A DNA stretch of 64,000 bases from Diadema setosum. Lineage: Eukaryota > Echinodermata > Echinoidea > Diadematoida > Diadematidae. Every line of letters starts with the position of its first letter. Position 1 is the stretch's first letter. Positions 14,501 to 22,521 of the stretch are shown here, one piece after another. Under the pieces are notes generated by a model. It was given only the letters and a program-made list of their open reading frames with translations, had not been told where the DNA came from and ran no database searches. Where the stretch lies: the NCBI GenBank assembly GCA_033980235.1, contig CM067066.1:33953180-34017179 (forward strand), given 5' to 3'. Made by a program: the position numbers and the translations under genes.

Positions 14501-17500
14501 GAAAGCAACCCTGCATATCATGATTGATAGCGAGACATGGAATAAGATTTACAGAAGTGAAAAATACCATATTACACAGGTCACATAACGGAGAGAAAAT
14601 TTGAGGAGAGGGAGGAGAAGAAGAAGGAAGAGATGAAGAGAAGGAGAAGAAGCAAGAGGAGAGGAAGAAGGGCAGAAAATGTATGAAGCATGAATGTAGT
14701 TATGAAATCTATCAAAGTTTGATTACCACATAAAAAACAAGGAAAAGTAGAAATTATGCAGTGCGTAATATATGTCCCCGCCGGAAGTAGCATTTTGTAA
14801 CAAAATGTGCAATATAGGTAAAAAAATCAAGGTCAAAGGTCAAAGAAGTCAAAGGTCAAAATTCTGTGTAGAAGTTTTGAAGCCCTCACCTAGTGCCATT
14901 ACATAAAGCACATGGAATCGAAATTGGGTTAGAAATGGCGAAGGAGTAGCATTTTGTAGCCAATGTACAATATAGGTCAAAAATCAAGGTCAAAGGTCAA
15001 AGAAGACAAAGGTCAAAATTCTGTGTAGAAGTTTTGAAGCCCTCACCTAGTGCTATCACATAAAGCAAACGGAATCGAAATCGGGTTAGAAATGGCGAAG
15101 GAGTAGCATTTTGTAGCAAAATGTACAATATAGGTCAAAAATCAAGGTCAAAGGTCAAAGAAGTCAAAGGTCAAAATTCTGTGTAGAGGTTTTGAAGCCC
15201 TCACCTAGTGCCATCACATAAAGCAAACGGAATCGAAATCGGGTTAGAAATGGCGAAGGAGTAGCATTTTGTAGCAAAATGTACAATATAGGTCAAAGGT
15301 CAAGGTCAAAGGTCACAACTGAAATTCTGTGTACAAGTTTTAAAGCTCCCATGTAGTGCTATCATATAAAGCAAACAGAATCAAAATTGGCTCATAAATG
15401 ACAGAGAAGTAGCAAATTGAACATTTTGATCACACACGGACGCACACACGGATGCATGGACTGACGCACGGACACACACACGTACGGAGCCCGTTTCATA
15501 GTCCCCTGCTCGAACTCGTTCGGCGGGGACAAAAATATATAAACCATATCATCTTCTCTCATCCTGTTCCGCTGTTCGTATTATTTTCAAACATTAATTG
15601 GCTGTAGTATTTGAGTAAAGTCAAACCTGCCTTAGCGGCCACCTGTCTATAGCAGCCACATGGTTAAATGCATGAAACGCACGGTGTGTGAATATGTACA
15701 CACATACATGTAAATGTAAGGATACAACGGTGATACATGTACATGTAAGCAATGCACACAAAGTTGGATTACCTGTCTATAGCGGCCACCTATCTATAAC
15801 GGCCACTTTTTCCGTCTCCCTTGGGTGGCCGCTATAGACAGGTTTGACTGTATTTTGAAGTGAGGCCAGGAGGACCTAATGGTTGCTATAAACCCTAAAA
15901 TACTAGCCCAGTACACACATACTGGCTCATCTGCCATATACGTGAAATGAAAGCATAATGCCCTAGGTAGGAATATACCAGATATGATTCTAAATGAGAA
16001 CATGCTCATCTCTTCTCCCCCATCAACTATATGCTATGTATAATATGGGTGTGTAAACACATTTTACAACAAATTCAGTGGAAATCAATGCCATTGCAAC
16101 ATTCAAACTTATGATGTATTCATACCTTGGAGTATATTGTGCAAACAACTATACAACAGTAATACATCAATTAACAATCAAGTAGACTTAAATTTGGCGC
16201 ACTTATTCCCCCCCCCCCCCCCGAGTTTCTCACCAAAACTGGTTTCATTCCAGAACATATCTCAAACTGTTCACTTTATGTTTCGTTTTAACTTTGTGCT
16301 TACACAAATACGGTCTCAAATCAAATCAATGACTTAATATCTATTACCTAATATAAGTTATCATATACCACATCTGATGAACTGCTGTAGTTCAGAGGGA
16401 GAGAGGAGACAATACTATTAAACCACTTGCTCAAGCAAAATAAATACTAATGTGCAGTTAAAACAAATATCACTTGTATTTGTCATAGTACTTCCACTTA
16501 TATTCTTAATCTATGTCTTCCTCAATGTGTGTTCCATGAAGGTTATAATAATACACAAATATTTATCCACTATCTCCCCCCCCCCCCCCAACATTTCCAT
16601 TCCCCCTTCCTTACTCCATCAATCCCCATCACTGATACAGAACAGTAACAAAGGTCATATTACTGCAAAATGTGCCAAAACATGACACTCAAGTTTCTAA
16701 TCTCCCATCTTTCAAACACAGGAAGGAAACAAAACAGTAGAGAAAACACACGCTGCCTCGACCTATAACTTCCGCCAGCCTAGATTCATACCAGGACAGC
16801 TGCTTATCTAAGTGAGCATACTGGCACCGGTAGCATCCTTCCATAATTGAAGTTGGAAATGACATGAGTCAAATCACTCCTGCTTGGATTTGATAAATGC
16901 TAACCCGATACAGACATAGGGCATTTTTTTTTGTCATCTTTGGTTACATCAATTCTTCTGCTCTAGTTTGACAGAGCAAAAGTGTAAAATTCCAAGAGAA
17001 AAGTGCATTCACTTGTACAGTCAAAATTGCTTTATGTGCCACCTGTTCCTGGGGGCGTCTGACCTTACACAGTCATGACAAACACAACAAAACTACAGGA
17101 GAATGATGAAGTTTTAAAATCAAAGATGACGCCTTATCTTGTTACCCCTATTGTCTATTACGTATGCTTGCTCTTGGAGTGCACAACAGCACACCACATT
17201 ACCCCAGTGAGTGTTCAAATCTGTTGTGAGCCGCCCCGGGGAAGACAAAGTAACTGCAGCCCAGTTGCTTGATGAAGCGCAGCCGTTGGAACTGGGGGGT
17301 GTCAATGATCCTGATCAGCAGGGGATGCAAATCAATGTGTCCATGCACAGGATCATTGAATACCTGATTAGTGACAAGATAGGTACCATCAGTCAGTCTG
17401 GGGTCTCATGTAGGGAATGTACTTTGGCATATTTTGACATACTTTGACAAATTACATTGCCAAGTAATATACAATTCCCAAACACACACAAAAAGTACCA

Positions 17501-19686
17501 ACATGATGACATATTACTGTATGCGCTATAATTTCCGCGTACATAAATTTTCGGGAATTGCCGCTGTCACACATTTTCGCGAGTGGTTAAATTCGCGATT
17601 GGGGGACCAGAGAAAATGTGAAGTGGCAAAGAAAGTGTGAATTTTCAACTTACGAGCAAATAAGAATGATACTAGTTATACACTGCATGAAAAAGACTTA
17701 CCAAACTCTGCGAAGTAGTAAGTTAGAATTCAACATTTTTGAAGTGGTTAAGTCCATCGCGCTAGATTTCTGACGAATGGTCCCCTTGCGATAATGGATT
17801 GGCTCTCTACAGTATTCGTAAGTAGACGTGGACGTGCGTAAACAAGCTTAGCCAGTATGGTCTGTTCGGTAAGCTGTGACATGGTATACTAGTACTGAAA
17901 TGTTCGTATCATCAAGGCATGGGATTCATGTTGGAAGGTAATATTTTCGCGTGTTGTTAATTTTGCGAATAGCTCCCGACTCGCGAAATTCGCGAAAATA
18001 AAACCCCCGCGAAATATATAGCGTATACAGTATGCAGTATGCTGTCTCATATGCAGACAACTTTCACACACAAATCCCCTTGTTACAGGTAAAAATGGAT
18101 GTATATCTTATTATAATGCCTATTTCTCCCTCCAGGAGATTTGCATGAAAATCATGTCATCAGCTACCTGGTACATTCTTGCCCCACTACAAGGGTCCTA
18201 GCAACATCTTTTATGTTGTTCTATAAAAGTATCTATATACATTTTAGTCCACTTTTTCTACCTCTGGATGGACAGAAGATAATGCTTCAAATGCAATGGC
18301 TTTTAAACTTTAAAACCATGCACAAAGATATCATGATGTTCACTGCCTTGGTATTTGCAGATACAGTTTGTGGCAACTGCAAAATAGGAAAGGCTGGGCT
18401 AGTACACACATGTGTATGTCAGGAACACTGAGATTTGTTAAAACTTGTTTACAAGTGGCAGTCATGTCAGAATTTCTCAGCAACATGAAGGGGGGGGGGG
18501 GGGGGGGGTGGGGAGGTAATGAATGTGAAGTCTCACCTTTATTTTCAGTTCCTGGTCTTTTTTCTTGGTGAGTGAGTTTATTGCTTTCATGATCTTAATC
18601 CGATCTCCACAGGCACTGTGTCACAAAAACAAATACAAAACAAACACACAGGACTAGATGTTAACAGGTCTAAGGCAAGATATTTGCATGCTGTACAGTC
18701 GAAGCCCTAACTTTAGAGATCTGCTAACCTTCTCCTTGTTTCCAATAGAAATTAAATTATTACATTCCTTCAATGGTCTGGCTCCTGACCACATATCTTC
18801 GAGTTTTATGACAATCCTTGCCCTGAGTAAGAGAACTTCCCCTTGCCTGAGTCATCTGGTAAATTCAGTATCCTCAGTTAATTCTCAATTCCTCCCCAAC
18901 TTGTGCTCGGAATAGAAGTCTGAATGGCTCAATCTCAGGCATCATCTTCCCTCATGCAAGAAAGAAATCAACAGATGATAAATCTGAAGTGTGTCGGATC
19001 TTACCTGATTCCCATGCTTTTCAGTCTCTCATCTGTGACATCAAGTAGTAGGCTTCCTTCAATTTTTTCTCCTGGAGGAAGAGTAGATTGGGGGGATTTA
19101 AGAAGAGTACAGGTATTCAACTAACCTCGGAGATGGCTAAAGTATACAAATAATATACATCAGTGCAGGCATAAGTAAGAATCAATCAACCACACAAGGT
19201 ACCTTTGGAACAGTCTAACATCTTACAAAGGTACCAAGTATGGGTAATCATACTAATGCCTGAACAAAATGTTTACCATAAGATAATGAAGCAAATCCTC
19301 GTCATCGAAAGAATTTCAGAATGTAGGCCTTATAAATTCAGTGTCAGCCATTTTCGAGCGAGAATAAATAAAATGATTAAATCTCGCCTCGTCACAATCG
19401 CGATATTAAAGTGCTAATGGCTGGTCATTTTACTTTATCAATTACTGGCCATAAGCAAAGTGTTAGGGAAAATAAATGCCTGGTCCCATGTATGCTCTCA
19501 ACAAATTGGTGACTCGTAATACCTACTTTTCATAACTGCTCCCTCATCATTCAACCCCCGTGACTGGAAGAACTCCTGCACTTGATCTGGACTCCATGCT
19601 CTCCAGTTGTTTGAAGAGAAAGATGTCCCATCATTTGACTCAATATCCTCCAGCTCTGGACCATGGCTCCTTCGTGATGTCTTCAT
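772..19686 (-). CDS. SAMHD1: SAMHD1, dNTP triphosphohydrolase (gene span, 14 exons)
   Basis: Deoxynucleoside triphosphate triphosphohydrolase: cuts dNTPs to deoxynucleoside and triphosphate, lowering nuclear dNTP pools; in vertebrates it also restricts reverse-transcribing viruses. Minus-strand exons 19686-19527, 19071-19005, 18615-18537, 17363-17203, 14510-14395, 13535-13465, 11892-11746, 9635-9423, 8818-8727, 7959-7900, 5783-5588, 3101-3009, 2400-2296 and 909-772 join without frame breaks to 566 codons (human protein 626). A SAM domain lies at about 30-95 and the HD domain at about 103-330. By alignment to the human protein, the metal ligands are H153, H192, D193 and D295 (human H167, H206, D207, D311), active-site histidines are H196, H201 and H219, and allosteric-site residues K102, D123 and R131 are kept. 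The start ATG at 19686 begins MKTSRRSHG just before the SAM domain. The C-terminal tail with the cyclin-dependent phosphosite is not confidently present. Assignment is by protein similarity recalled from the family; splice sites are read directly. Confidence 0.95.
1081..1598 (+). repeat. Interspersed repeat, copy 1 (GGCGGAGG family)
   Basis: Begins near AACTAGAAAAGCAC and GACCTCCGCCAAGC and ends near CTTGGCGGAGGTAAC. The reverse complement recurs at 12939-13380 with the same inner landmarks (CCAAGAATTT, CGGACAAACAAACAA). It lies in a SAMHD1 intron and has no ORF of note, so it is a non-autonomous element of unknown class. Confidence 0.75.
1866..2057. mobile_element. 192 bp MITE, TA-flanked (CTGTAAAAGTGGA family)
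   Basis: Left end TACTGTAAAAGT and right end CTCCACTTTTACAGTA are inverted repeats flanked by TA, the target duplication of Tc1/mariner-type transposons. A cleaner copy is at 36178-36389 and a lone right end at 52669-52691. Confidence 0.7.
2296..2400 (-). CDS. SAMHD1: SAMHD1 exon 13
   Basis: Encodes residues 486-520, including [17 protein letters not shown], matching the human MDYGMQEKNPIDHVSFY strand. Acceptor CACAG above 2400 and donor CAG/GTAGGG below 2296. Confidence 0.93.
2560..2592. repeat. (CA)n microsatellite
   Basis: About sixteen CA dinucleotides in a SAMHD1 intron. Confidence 0.95.
3009..3101 (-). CDS. SAMHD1: SAMHD1 exon 12
   Basis: Encodes residues 455-485 (starts SEFEICKQ, ends LDDLIVH). 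The sequence is the least conserved of the internal exons but sits at the matching position before the LDYGM strand. Acceptor GTCAG, donor CAT/GTGAGT; 31 codons, phase 0. Confidence 0.88.
3469..4467. mobile_element. piggyBac-like MITE with C/G-tract hairpins (copy a)
   Basis: Bounded by TTAA-CCCTAACCAGGCCGGG on the left and GGCCTTTTTAGGG-TTAA on the right, as expected for TTAA target duplication and CCCT-starting ends of the piggyBac superfamily. Just inside each end lies GGGTTGATTCAACCC next to a C run, a self-complementary block. A second element (3629-3959) has inserted into it. Relatives are at 10905-11662 and 28122 onward, sharing an inner AATAAAATACATAAGAA motif. No transposase is visible. 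Confidence 0.72.
3629..3959. mobile_element. hAT-like MITE nested in the piggyBac-like element
   Basis: Ends CAGGGCTCGACACTAAC and GTTAGTATCGAGCACTG are inverted repeats (15 of 17 match) and are flanked by CATAAAG on both sides (3622-3628 and 3960-3966). The interior repeats GGGCCACCAAA in both orientations. The CAG-starting end and 7-8 bp duplication suggest hAT. A related left end is at 40929-41030. Confidence 0.68.
5588..5783 (-). CDS. SAMHD1: SAMHD1 exon 11
   Basis: Encodes residues 389-454, including [19 protein letters not shown], matching human AIDDMEAYTKLTDNIFLEI, and [12 protein letters not shown], matching LFKYVGETQPTG. Acceptor TAACAG above 5783, donor GAG/GTAAGG below 5588. It leaves phase 0. 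Confidence 0.95.
5923..7192. mobile_element. ~1.27 kb element with TATGCCTCCGCCA inverted ends
   Basis: Left end TATGCCTCCGCCA and right end TGGCGGAGGCATA are exact inverted repeats. The interior holds four or more diverged copies of a ~120-150 bp unit rich in TTTGACC, each with wording like 'ACTAAGTTTCAAGAAAATAT', and a GGAC tetranucleotide run before the right end. It lies in a SAMHD1 intron and has no convincing ORF. Confidence 0.7.
7111..7147. repeat. (GGAC)n tetranucleotide run
   Basis: About nine GGAC units, close to the right end of the inverted-repeat element; similar runs (CCGT) occur in the 53.6 kb element. Confidence 0.95.
7900..7959 (-). CDS. SAMHD1: SAMHD1 exon 10
   Basis: A 60-nt exon for residues 369-389 ([20 protein letters not shown]), equivalent to human [20 protein letters not shown]. 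Enters with one base completing Met369 and leaves two bases. Acceptor TTCAG, donor GACGG/GTACGT. Confidence 0.9.
8727..8818 (-). CDS. SAMHD1: SAMHD1 exon 9
   Basis: Encodes residues 339-369, containing [20 protein letters not shown], nearly identical to human [20 protein letters not shown], a region that contacts nucleotide and the tetramer interface. Acceptor ATGCAG, donor CCAT/GTGAGT. Confidence 0.95.
8997..9235. mobile_element. Partial TACTGTATA-ended element
   Basis: Begins TACTGTATACATCAAATAT and shares CTCCGTTCAG and the wording CGCGAATTTAACCACTC with the element at 41898-42149. The right end is not recognisable, so the copy looks truncated near 9235. Confidence 0.5.
9423..9635 (-). 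CDS. SAMHD1: SAMHD1 exon 8 (HD domain, metal-binding Asp)
   Basis: Encodes residues 268-338. The run [20 protein letters not shown] is almost identical to human and carries metal ligand D295 plus K296, Y299 and D303 that line the substrate pocket. Donor is AAG/GTCATT, a weak but valid GT; acceptor GCAGAG/AATTGG. Phase 0 on both sides. Confidence 0.97.
10905..11662. mobile_element. piggyBac-like MITE (copy b)
   Basis: TTAA-CCCTAAAAGGACCGGGG on the left and GCCCCTTTAGGG-TTAA on the right. Near each end a G run, GGCGGAATCC and a C run form a self-complementary block. Shares inner landmarks with the copies at 3469-4467 and 28122. It lies in a SAMHD1 intron. Confidence 0.72.
11746..11892 (-). CDS. 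SAMHD1: SAMHD1 exon 7
   Basis: Encodes residues 219-267. The first codon is the active-site histidine H219 (human H233, in KWTHEQGS). Contains [11 protein letters not shown] and FIREQIEGP, matching human MFEHLINSNGI and FIKEQIVGP. Acceptor ACACAG, donor ACAG/GTGTGT; 49 codons. Confidence 0.95.
12939..13380 (-). repeat. Interspersed repeat, copy 2 (GGCGGAGG family)
   Basis: Reverse-orientation relative of 1081-1598: starts TTACCTCCGTCAAAG, ends CTTGGCGGAGGTCTGCGC then TTTTCTAGTT. Inner GTTTGTTTATTTGTTTGTC mirrors the CAAACAAACAA tract of copy 1. Confidence 0.72.
13465..13535 (-). CDS. SAMHD1: SAMHD1 exon 6
   Basis: Encodes residues 195-218: [19 protein letters not shown] then DIKWK. HGPFSH supplies H196 and H201, equivalent to human H210 and H215 in the active site. 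Enters with two bases completing G195. Acceptor TTGCAG, donor AAG/GTAAGC. Confidence 0.96.
14395..14510 (-). CDS. SAMHD1: SAMHD1 exon 5 (HD motif)
   Basis: Encodes residues 156-195, ending [16 protein letters not shown]192 and D193 are the HD pair that binds the metal. Donor TTGG/GTGAGT falls one base into the glycine codon; acceptor ATGCAG. A 27-base C run sits immediately beyond the donor in the intron. Confidence 0.97.
14739..15530 (+). repeat. Element with four ~157 bp tandem units rich in AGGTCA (copy 1)
   Basis: Starts near ACAAGGAAAAGTAGAAATTA and GTCCCCGCCGG and ends ACTCGTTCGGCGGGGAC. Inside, a unit of about 157 bp (landmarks GGCGAAGGAGTAGCATTTTG and CCCTCACCTAGTGC) is repeated about four times; each carries AAGGTCAAAGGTCAAAG and a second AAAGGTCA. 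The reverse copy is at 53579-54391. It lies in a SAMHD1 intron and is non-coding. Confidence 0.82.
15616..15852. mobile_element. MITE with GGTTTGACTGTA ends
   Basis: Left TCAAACCTGCCTTAGCGGCC and right GGCCGCTATAGACAGGTTTG are inverted repeats, and the phrase CTGTCTATAGCGGCCACC recurs inside. The right end finishes in TA as in Tc1/mariner-type elements; the left end is slightly degraded. Confidence 0.65.
17203..17363 (-). CDS. SAMHD1: SAMHD1 exon 4 (start of HD domain, allosteric site)
   Basis: Encodes residues 103-156: [16 protein letters not shown], then [17 protein letters not shown], then [15 protein letters not shown]123 and R131 correspond to the GTP-binding D137 and R145 of human; H153 is the first metal ligand and R150 the adjacent active-site arginine. 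Acceptor ATCAG, donor TGGG/GTAATG. Confidence 0.97.
17515..18032. mobile_element. 518 bp TA-flanked element, TACTGTATGCGCTATA ends
   Basis: Left TACTGTATGCGCTATA and right TATAGCGTATACAGTA are inverted repeats with one mismatch. The interior is rich in CGCGAAATT words. Shares the ACTGTAT end type with 8997 and 41898-42149. No ORF that could be a transposase. Confidence 0.7.
18491..18516. repeat. Long G run
   Basis: Nineteen consecutive G, then TGGGGAGG, just outside the donor of SAMHD1 exon 3. It could form a quadruplex on the plus strand. Confidence 0.85.
18537..18615 (-). CDS. SAMHD1: SAMHD1 exon 3 (end of SAM domain)
   Basis: Encodes residues 76-102, including [13 protein letters not shown], the typical last SAM helix, then [11 protein letters not shown]102 corresponds to human K116 of the allosteric site. 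Acceptor CACAG, donor AAAG/GTGAGA. Confidence 0.9.
19005..19071 (-). CDS. SAMHD1: SAMHD1 exon 2 (SAM domain)
   Basis: Encodes residues 54-76 ([20 protein letters not shown]), matching the SAM-domain pattern in human (ITGALLPCLDESRFENLG). Only this frame is open. Acceptor CTCCAG, donor ATCAG/GTAAGA. Confidence 0.92.
19527..19686 (-). CDS. SAMHD1: SAMHD1 exon 1 (start codon)
   Basis: ATG at 19686-19684 opens residues 1-54: an N-terminal tail, then [15 protein letters not shown], the first SAM helices. The donor must be AAAA/GTAGGT at 19526, because only this leaves the single base needed by exon 2 (codon 54 becomes AGA, Arg). An upstream in-frame ATG at 19779 adds 31 residues with no homology and is less likely. 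Confidence 0.88.
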
Positions 19687-20586
19687 GGCTAAGAGGTTTC
19701 TGTCGAATGTACACAGAAATAGTAAGAGAACAGGTTCATAATTATTCCATGCTCTTACTCGCAGTGGGTGGAATATCAAACCAGAACACCCTTCTAGATG
19801 TTAGACATACCCACTGCTATCCATGTTGGTCAATGTACAGGGTACTGAGCAGGAATTCGTAATTTTGTCGCATTCCTGCCTGCAATCTCCACGGCCATGA
19901 ATATTCCATATTGCCGGTACAAATGAACAGCTTCTCTTGACAAACCACCTTAAAAAGTAGAAACTAAGGACACACACACAATACATTGTACCCTCAGCTT
20001 CTAGAGTGATGTAATGCAAGGCAGGCAGAATGCCATGGTTGAACTAGGAAATGACAGCATGGCCCAGAAAACAATGTGGGGGTGGTTATTCAGAGTACTT
20101 TCCCTATGTGTCATCTAATTTAGGGTCTGCAGAACACTTTCACAAGTCCCAGGAACCACATTTTTTGCTTTGCTGTTGCATTTTTTTCAAATCAGACTTT
20201 GATTATTTATGATTACCATTCCATAAGGTAGAATAAAAACACATCTTTCATTTAAGTCATGCATTTTTTATTTTCTTTCTTTCTTTCTTTTTTTTTTTTT
20301 TTTTGGGGGGGGGGGGGGTGTTAGTGTCTACAGTGGGGTCAAAGGGGATTTCTAAATGGTTTATCCAACCCTCAATCTGGATACAGGCAGCATTGTCCAG
20401 CACTTCATGAACAAATCCCTCAGTCGCACACACGTACCAATTTTATGTGTGAGTATGTGTGTGTGTGTGCGTGTGCACTCGCCACAAGAAACATCTTGAT
20501 CTAAAGATGAAGTAGTGCTTTTAGCCATTATGTTTTCTTTCTAACTTCTTTAGTGGGCCTTTAATTCACGATGGTCCACAAAGATG
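19687..20586. other. Upstream flank of SAMHD1; 5' leader not delimited
   Basis: Must contain or precede the 5' UTR and promoter of SAMHD1 if no further leader exon exists. I see no TATA box or CpG-dense block that fixes a start site; a poly-T/poly-G tract lies at 20280-20318. Confidence 0.4.
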
Positions 20587-20906
20587 TTAAAGGGATGGTA
20601 TAGTATTGGTGGGGATGAGGACTGGGCTTTTAACTCTTTGCGAGATACCAAAGGTATCGTAATAAAAGGCGGGTCCCATCTTTTATTAGGATTGCTCTGC
20701 TTTGGATATCTCAGCCATTTCAAAACCAATTTTCATCAAATAAATAGTGAATTACTGTGTACATGCTCTTTCATATTTGATTAGAGATTTCTCGTTTACT
20801 TACCAAAAAATGTTAAAAACATAAAGTGAGGCCTTGACCAAATCTATACAATCCCTTTAAAGGGATTGTATAGTTTTGGTCAAGGCCTCACTTTTTGTTT
20901 CTAATA
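20587..20906. mobile_element. Kolobok-like TTAA MITE plus abutting inverted fragment
   Basis: 20587-20860 is bounded by TTAAAGGGATGGTATAG and CTATACAATCCCTTTAA, both finishing in TTAA. A second end starts from the same TTAA (20857) in opposite orientation and reads AGGGATTGTATAGTTTTGG to about 20906. The TTAA target site and AGGGA start fit Kolobok-type elements. Confidence 0.68.
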
Positions 20907-21551
20907 AAGTTAATTCAAAATTTTATGTAAATTGAATGAAATGTGAGCAAGTCAACAACTCCAGTCACTATAATAGTAAATGTCTGAACAACTCTGGACA
21001 ATACATTCAATGTGGTCTATTTGCTGCCCTCTCAAGTTCATAACCAGTATATTTGATGAAAAAACAAGCTGTCACTTTGTATGACTCCCTTGCTGATGGA
21101 TTCTCTGGGAACCTTCTACTTGATGAAGACAAATTTGTAATCATCTTCTTTTAACTGCAACAATTTCAATGATCTACAGTACATACTGTAAATTGGTCCA
21201 GAATATTGACTCAATTTCCATCAAATCAAAAAATAAACAATCAAAGCCAACAACAACAAACAAACACATTCCTCCCCCCCCCCATGGTCTGATAATGCCA
21301 ACATGCCAATGCATCATTTGCACAAAGTCAATTGCTAACAAATCCCACTTTAGAACTAAGCTACTGATACTGCATCGTCATGCGTCGTTACAGAGCAGAT
21401 GTGTAACTGATCCGTGTTAACTGAACCGTGTTTAGTTTGGTTTGTTAGTTTGTTTATGAGTTTGTTTTTTGTCTCTTCGTTTTTATTATTTTTAAAGCTA
21501 ATGCCGCTTAATTTCACGAGTACACTTTTGTTCTATACACAAACAGCCATG

Positions 21552-21760
21552 ATACGCAGGTGGCCGATGTCAAGGTACCCTGCCGTTACGTGGTACCCTC
21601 AGGCCTTACCATACTCATTCTCTACTCTAGAGAATCTAGTGTCGTGAAGATCACATCTGATCCTGAGTGGGAAAAGCTTCAAGTTGGTAACTATACACAT
21701 CCCAGCTACAAGATCGTACTTGTAGGAGAGTTGATCCTATCACCGGACACTTTTTTTTGT
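21552..21760 (+). other. Open frame of unknown nature, possibly an exon
   Basis: After CACAAACAG an open plus-strand frame reads VADVKVPCRYVVPSGLTIL and, later, YTHPSYKIVLVGELIL, with fairly protein-like composition and a possible donor at TTG/GTAACT (about 21687). I do not recognise a family, and no partner exon is found, so it may be chance or a decayed insertion. Confidence 0.15.
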
Positions 21761-22273
21761 GGCTCTGATTTCCGTACTCAGAAGACAAAATTTCGGCCAA
21801 AAATAGTGCGAGTTATTCACAAAGTTCTGACAATTAAAAATTCGGCAAAATTATGAAAATTATTCACTCCGCTTTTTTGAAAATAGACTTCAAATATACC
21901 CCCCCTCCAAAAAGTTGTCTTTTTGCACGGTGTAAAATCGCATTACTGGTATAATTCTGGACAAGATTTTCATAATGAAATAATCAACGTCTTTTGCACC
22001 TTGTCCTTGCACCAGAATCACAATTCATCCCACAAATCACTGTACACATTCTTACCGAGCGGAAAACAGAGAAAAAATCGGCAAATGAGGCTCAAATTTC
22101 ATATTTTATGGTAAAAATGTCTATCTTGAACATCTTGACCAGTTCACATGATGAAAAATTGACAACTTCTATTTTGCAACTGATTGACAAAATTGCCCTA
22201 CATAGACGTAAATAAGCACTGAATTGATCAGTGTTTTAATAGACTTTAGCCTCTAGAAAAAATCATGGGCGTA

Positions 22274-22348
22274 CATACTCAAGCAGGATTCGAACCTACG
22301 ACCTCCTGATCACCGGACAGGCGTCATCTCCACTAGACCACCAAGCTT
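22274..22348 (-). repeat. tRNA-like sequence (possible SINE head)
   Basis: On the minus strand TGGTCTAGTGG resembles a pol III A box and GGTTCGAATCC is a perfect B box, spaced as in a tRNA, and GTAGG/CCTGC forms a T stem. The anticodon loop has C instead of U at position 33 and the acceptor arms do not pair, so this is a tRNA-derived repeat or pseudogene, not a working tRNA. Confidence 0.55.
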
Positions 22349-22408
22349 TCGCCTGACAGCAAGTGTTGGTTCTAATCCTTATAGCATGCAGCGGGTACTG
22401 CGTAATTA

Positions 22409-22521
22409 TTCAAATTCCTGAAATTCTTCCGTCGAGATGTTTTCATTGCAACTGATAGAGGGTAATTTTGTCAATCAGTTGCAATGAAAACATCTCGACG
22501 GAAGAATTTCATGAATTTGAA
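22409..22521. repeat. Long near-perfect hairpin
   Basis: Arms of about 48 bp (22409-22456 and 22473-22521), for example TTCCGTCGAGATGTTTTC against GAAAACATCTCGACGGAA, around a 17-base loop. It sits 60 bp from the tRNA-like sequence. Probably a MITE or the fold of one. Confidence 0.8.

Noticed and set aside
13959..14588. 209-codon plus-strand open frame
   Set aside because: It runs antisense through SAMHD1 exon 5 and a 27-base C run (giving polyproline); no homology and an exon on the other strand explains it.
18658..18915. Retrotransposon fragment suggested by [11 protein letters not shown]
   Set aside because: One short phrase resembles polymerase tails, but the surrounding residues do not; not enough to call.
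22274..22348. Functional tRNA gene
   Set aside because: Acceptor stem does not pair and the base before the anticodon is C, not U.
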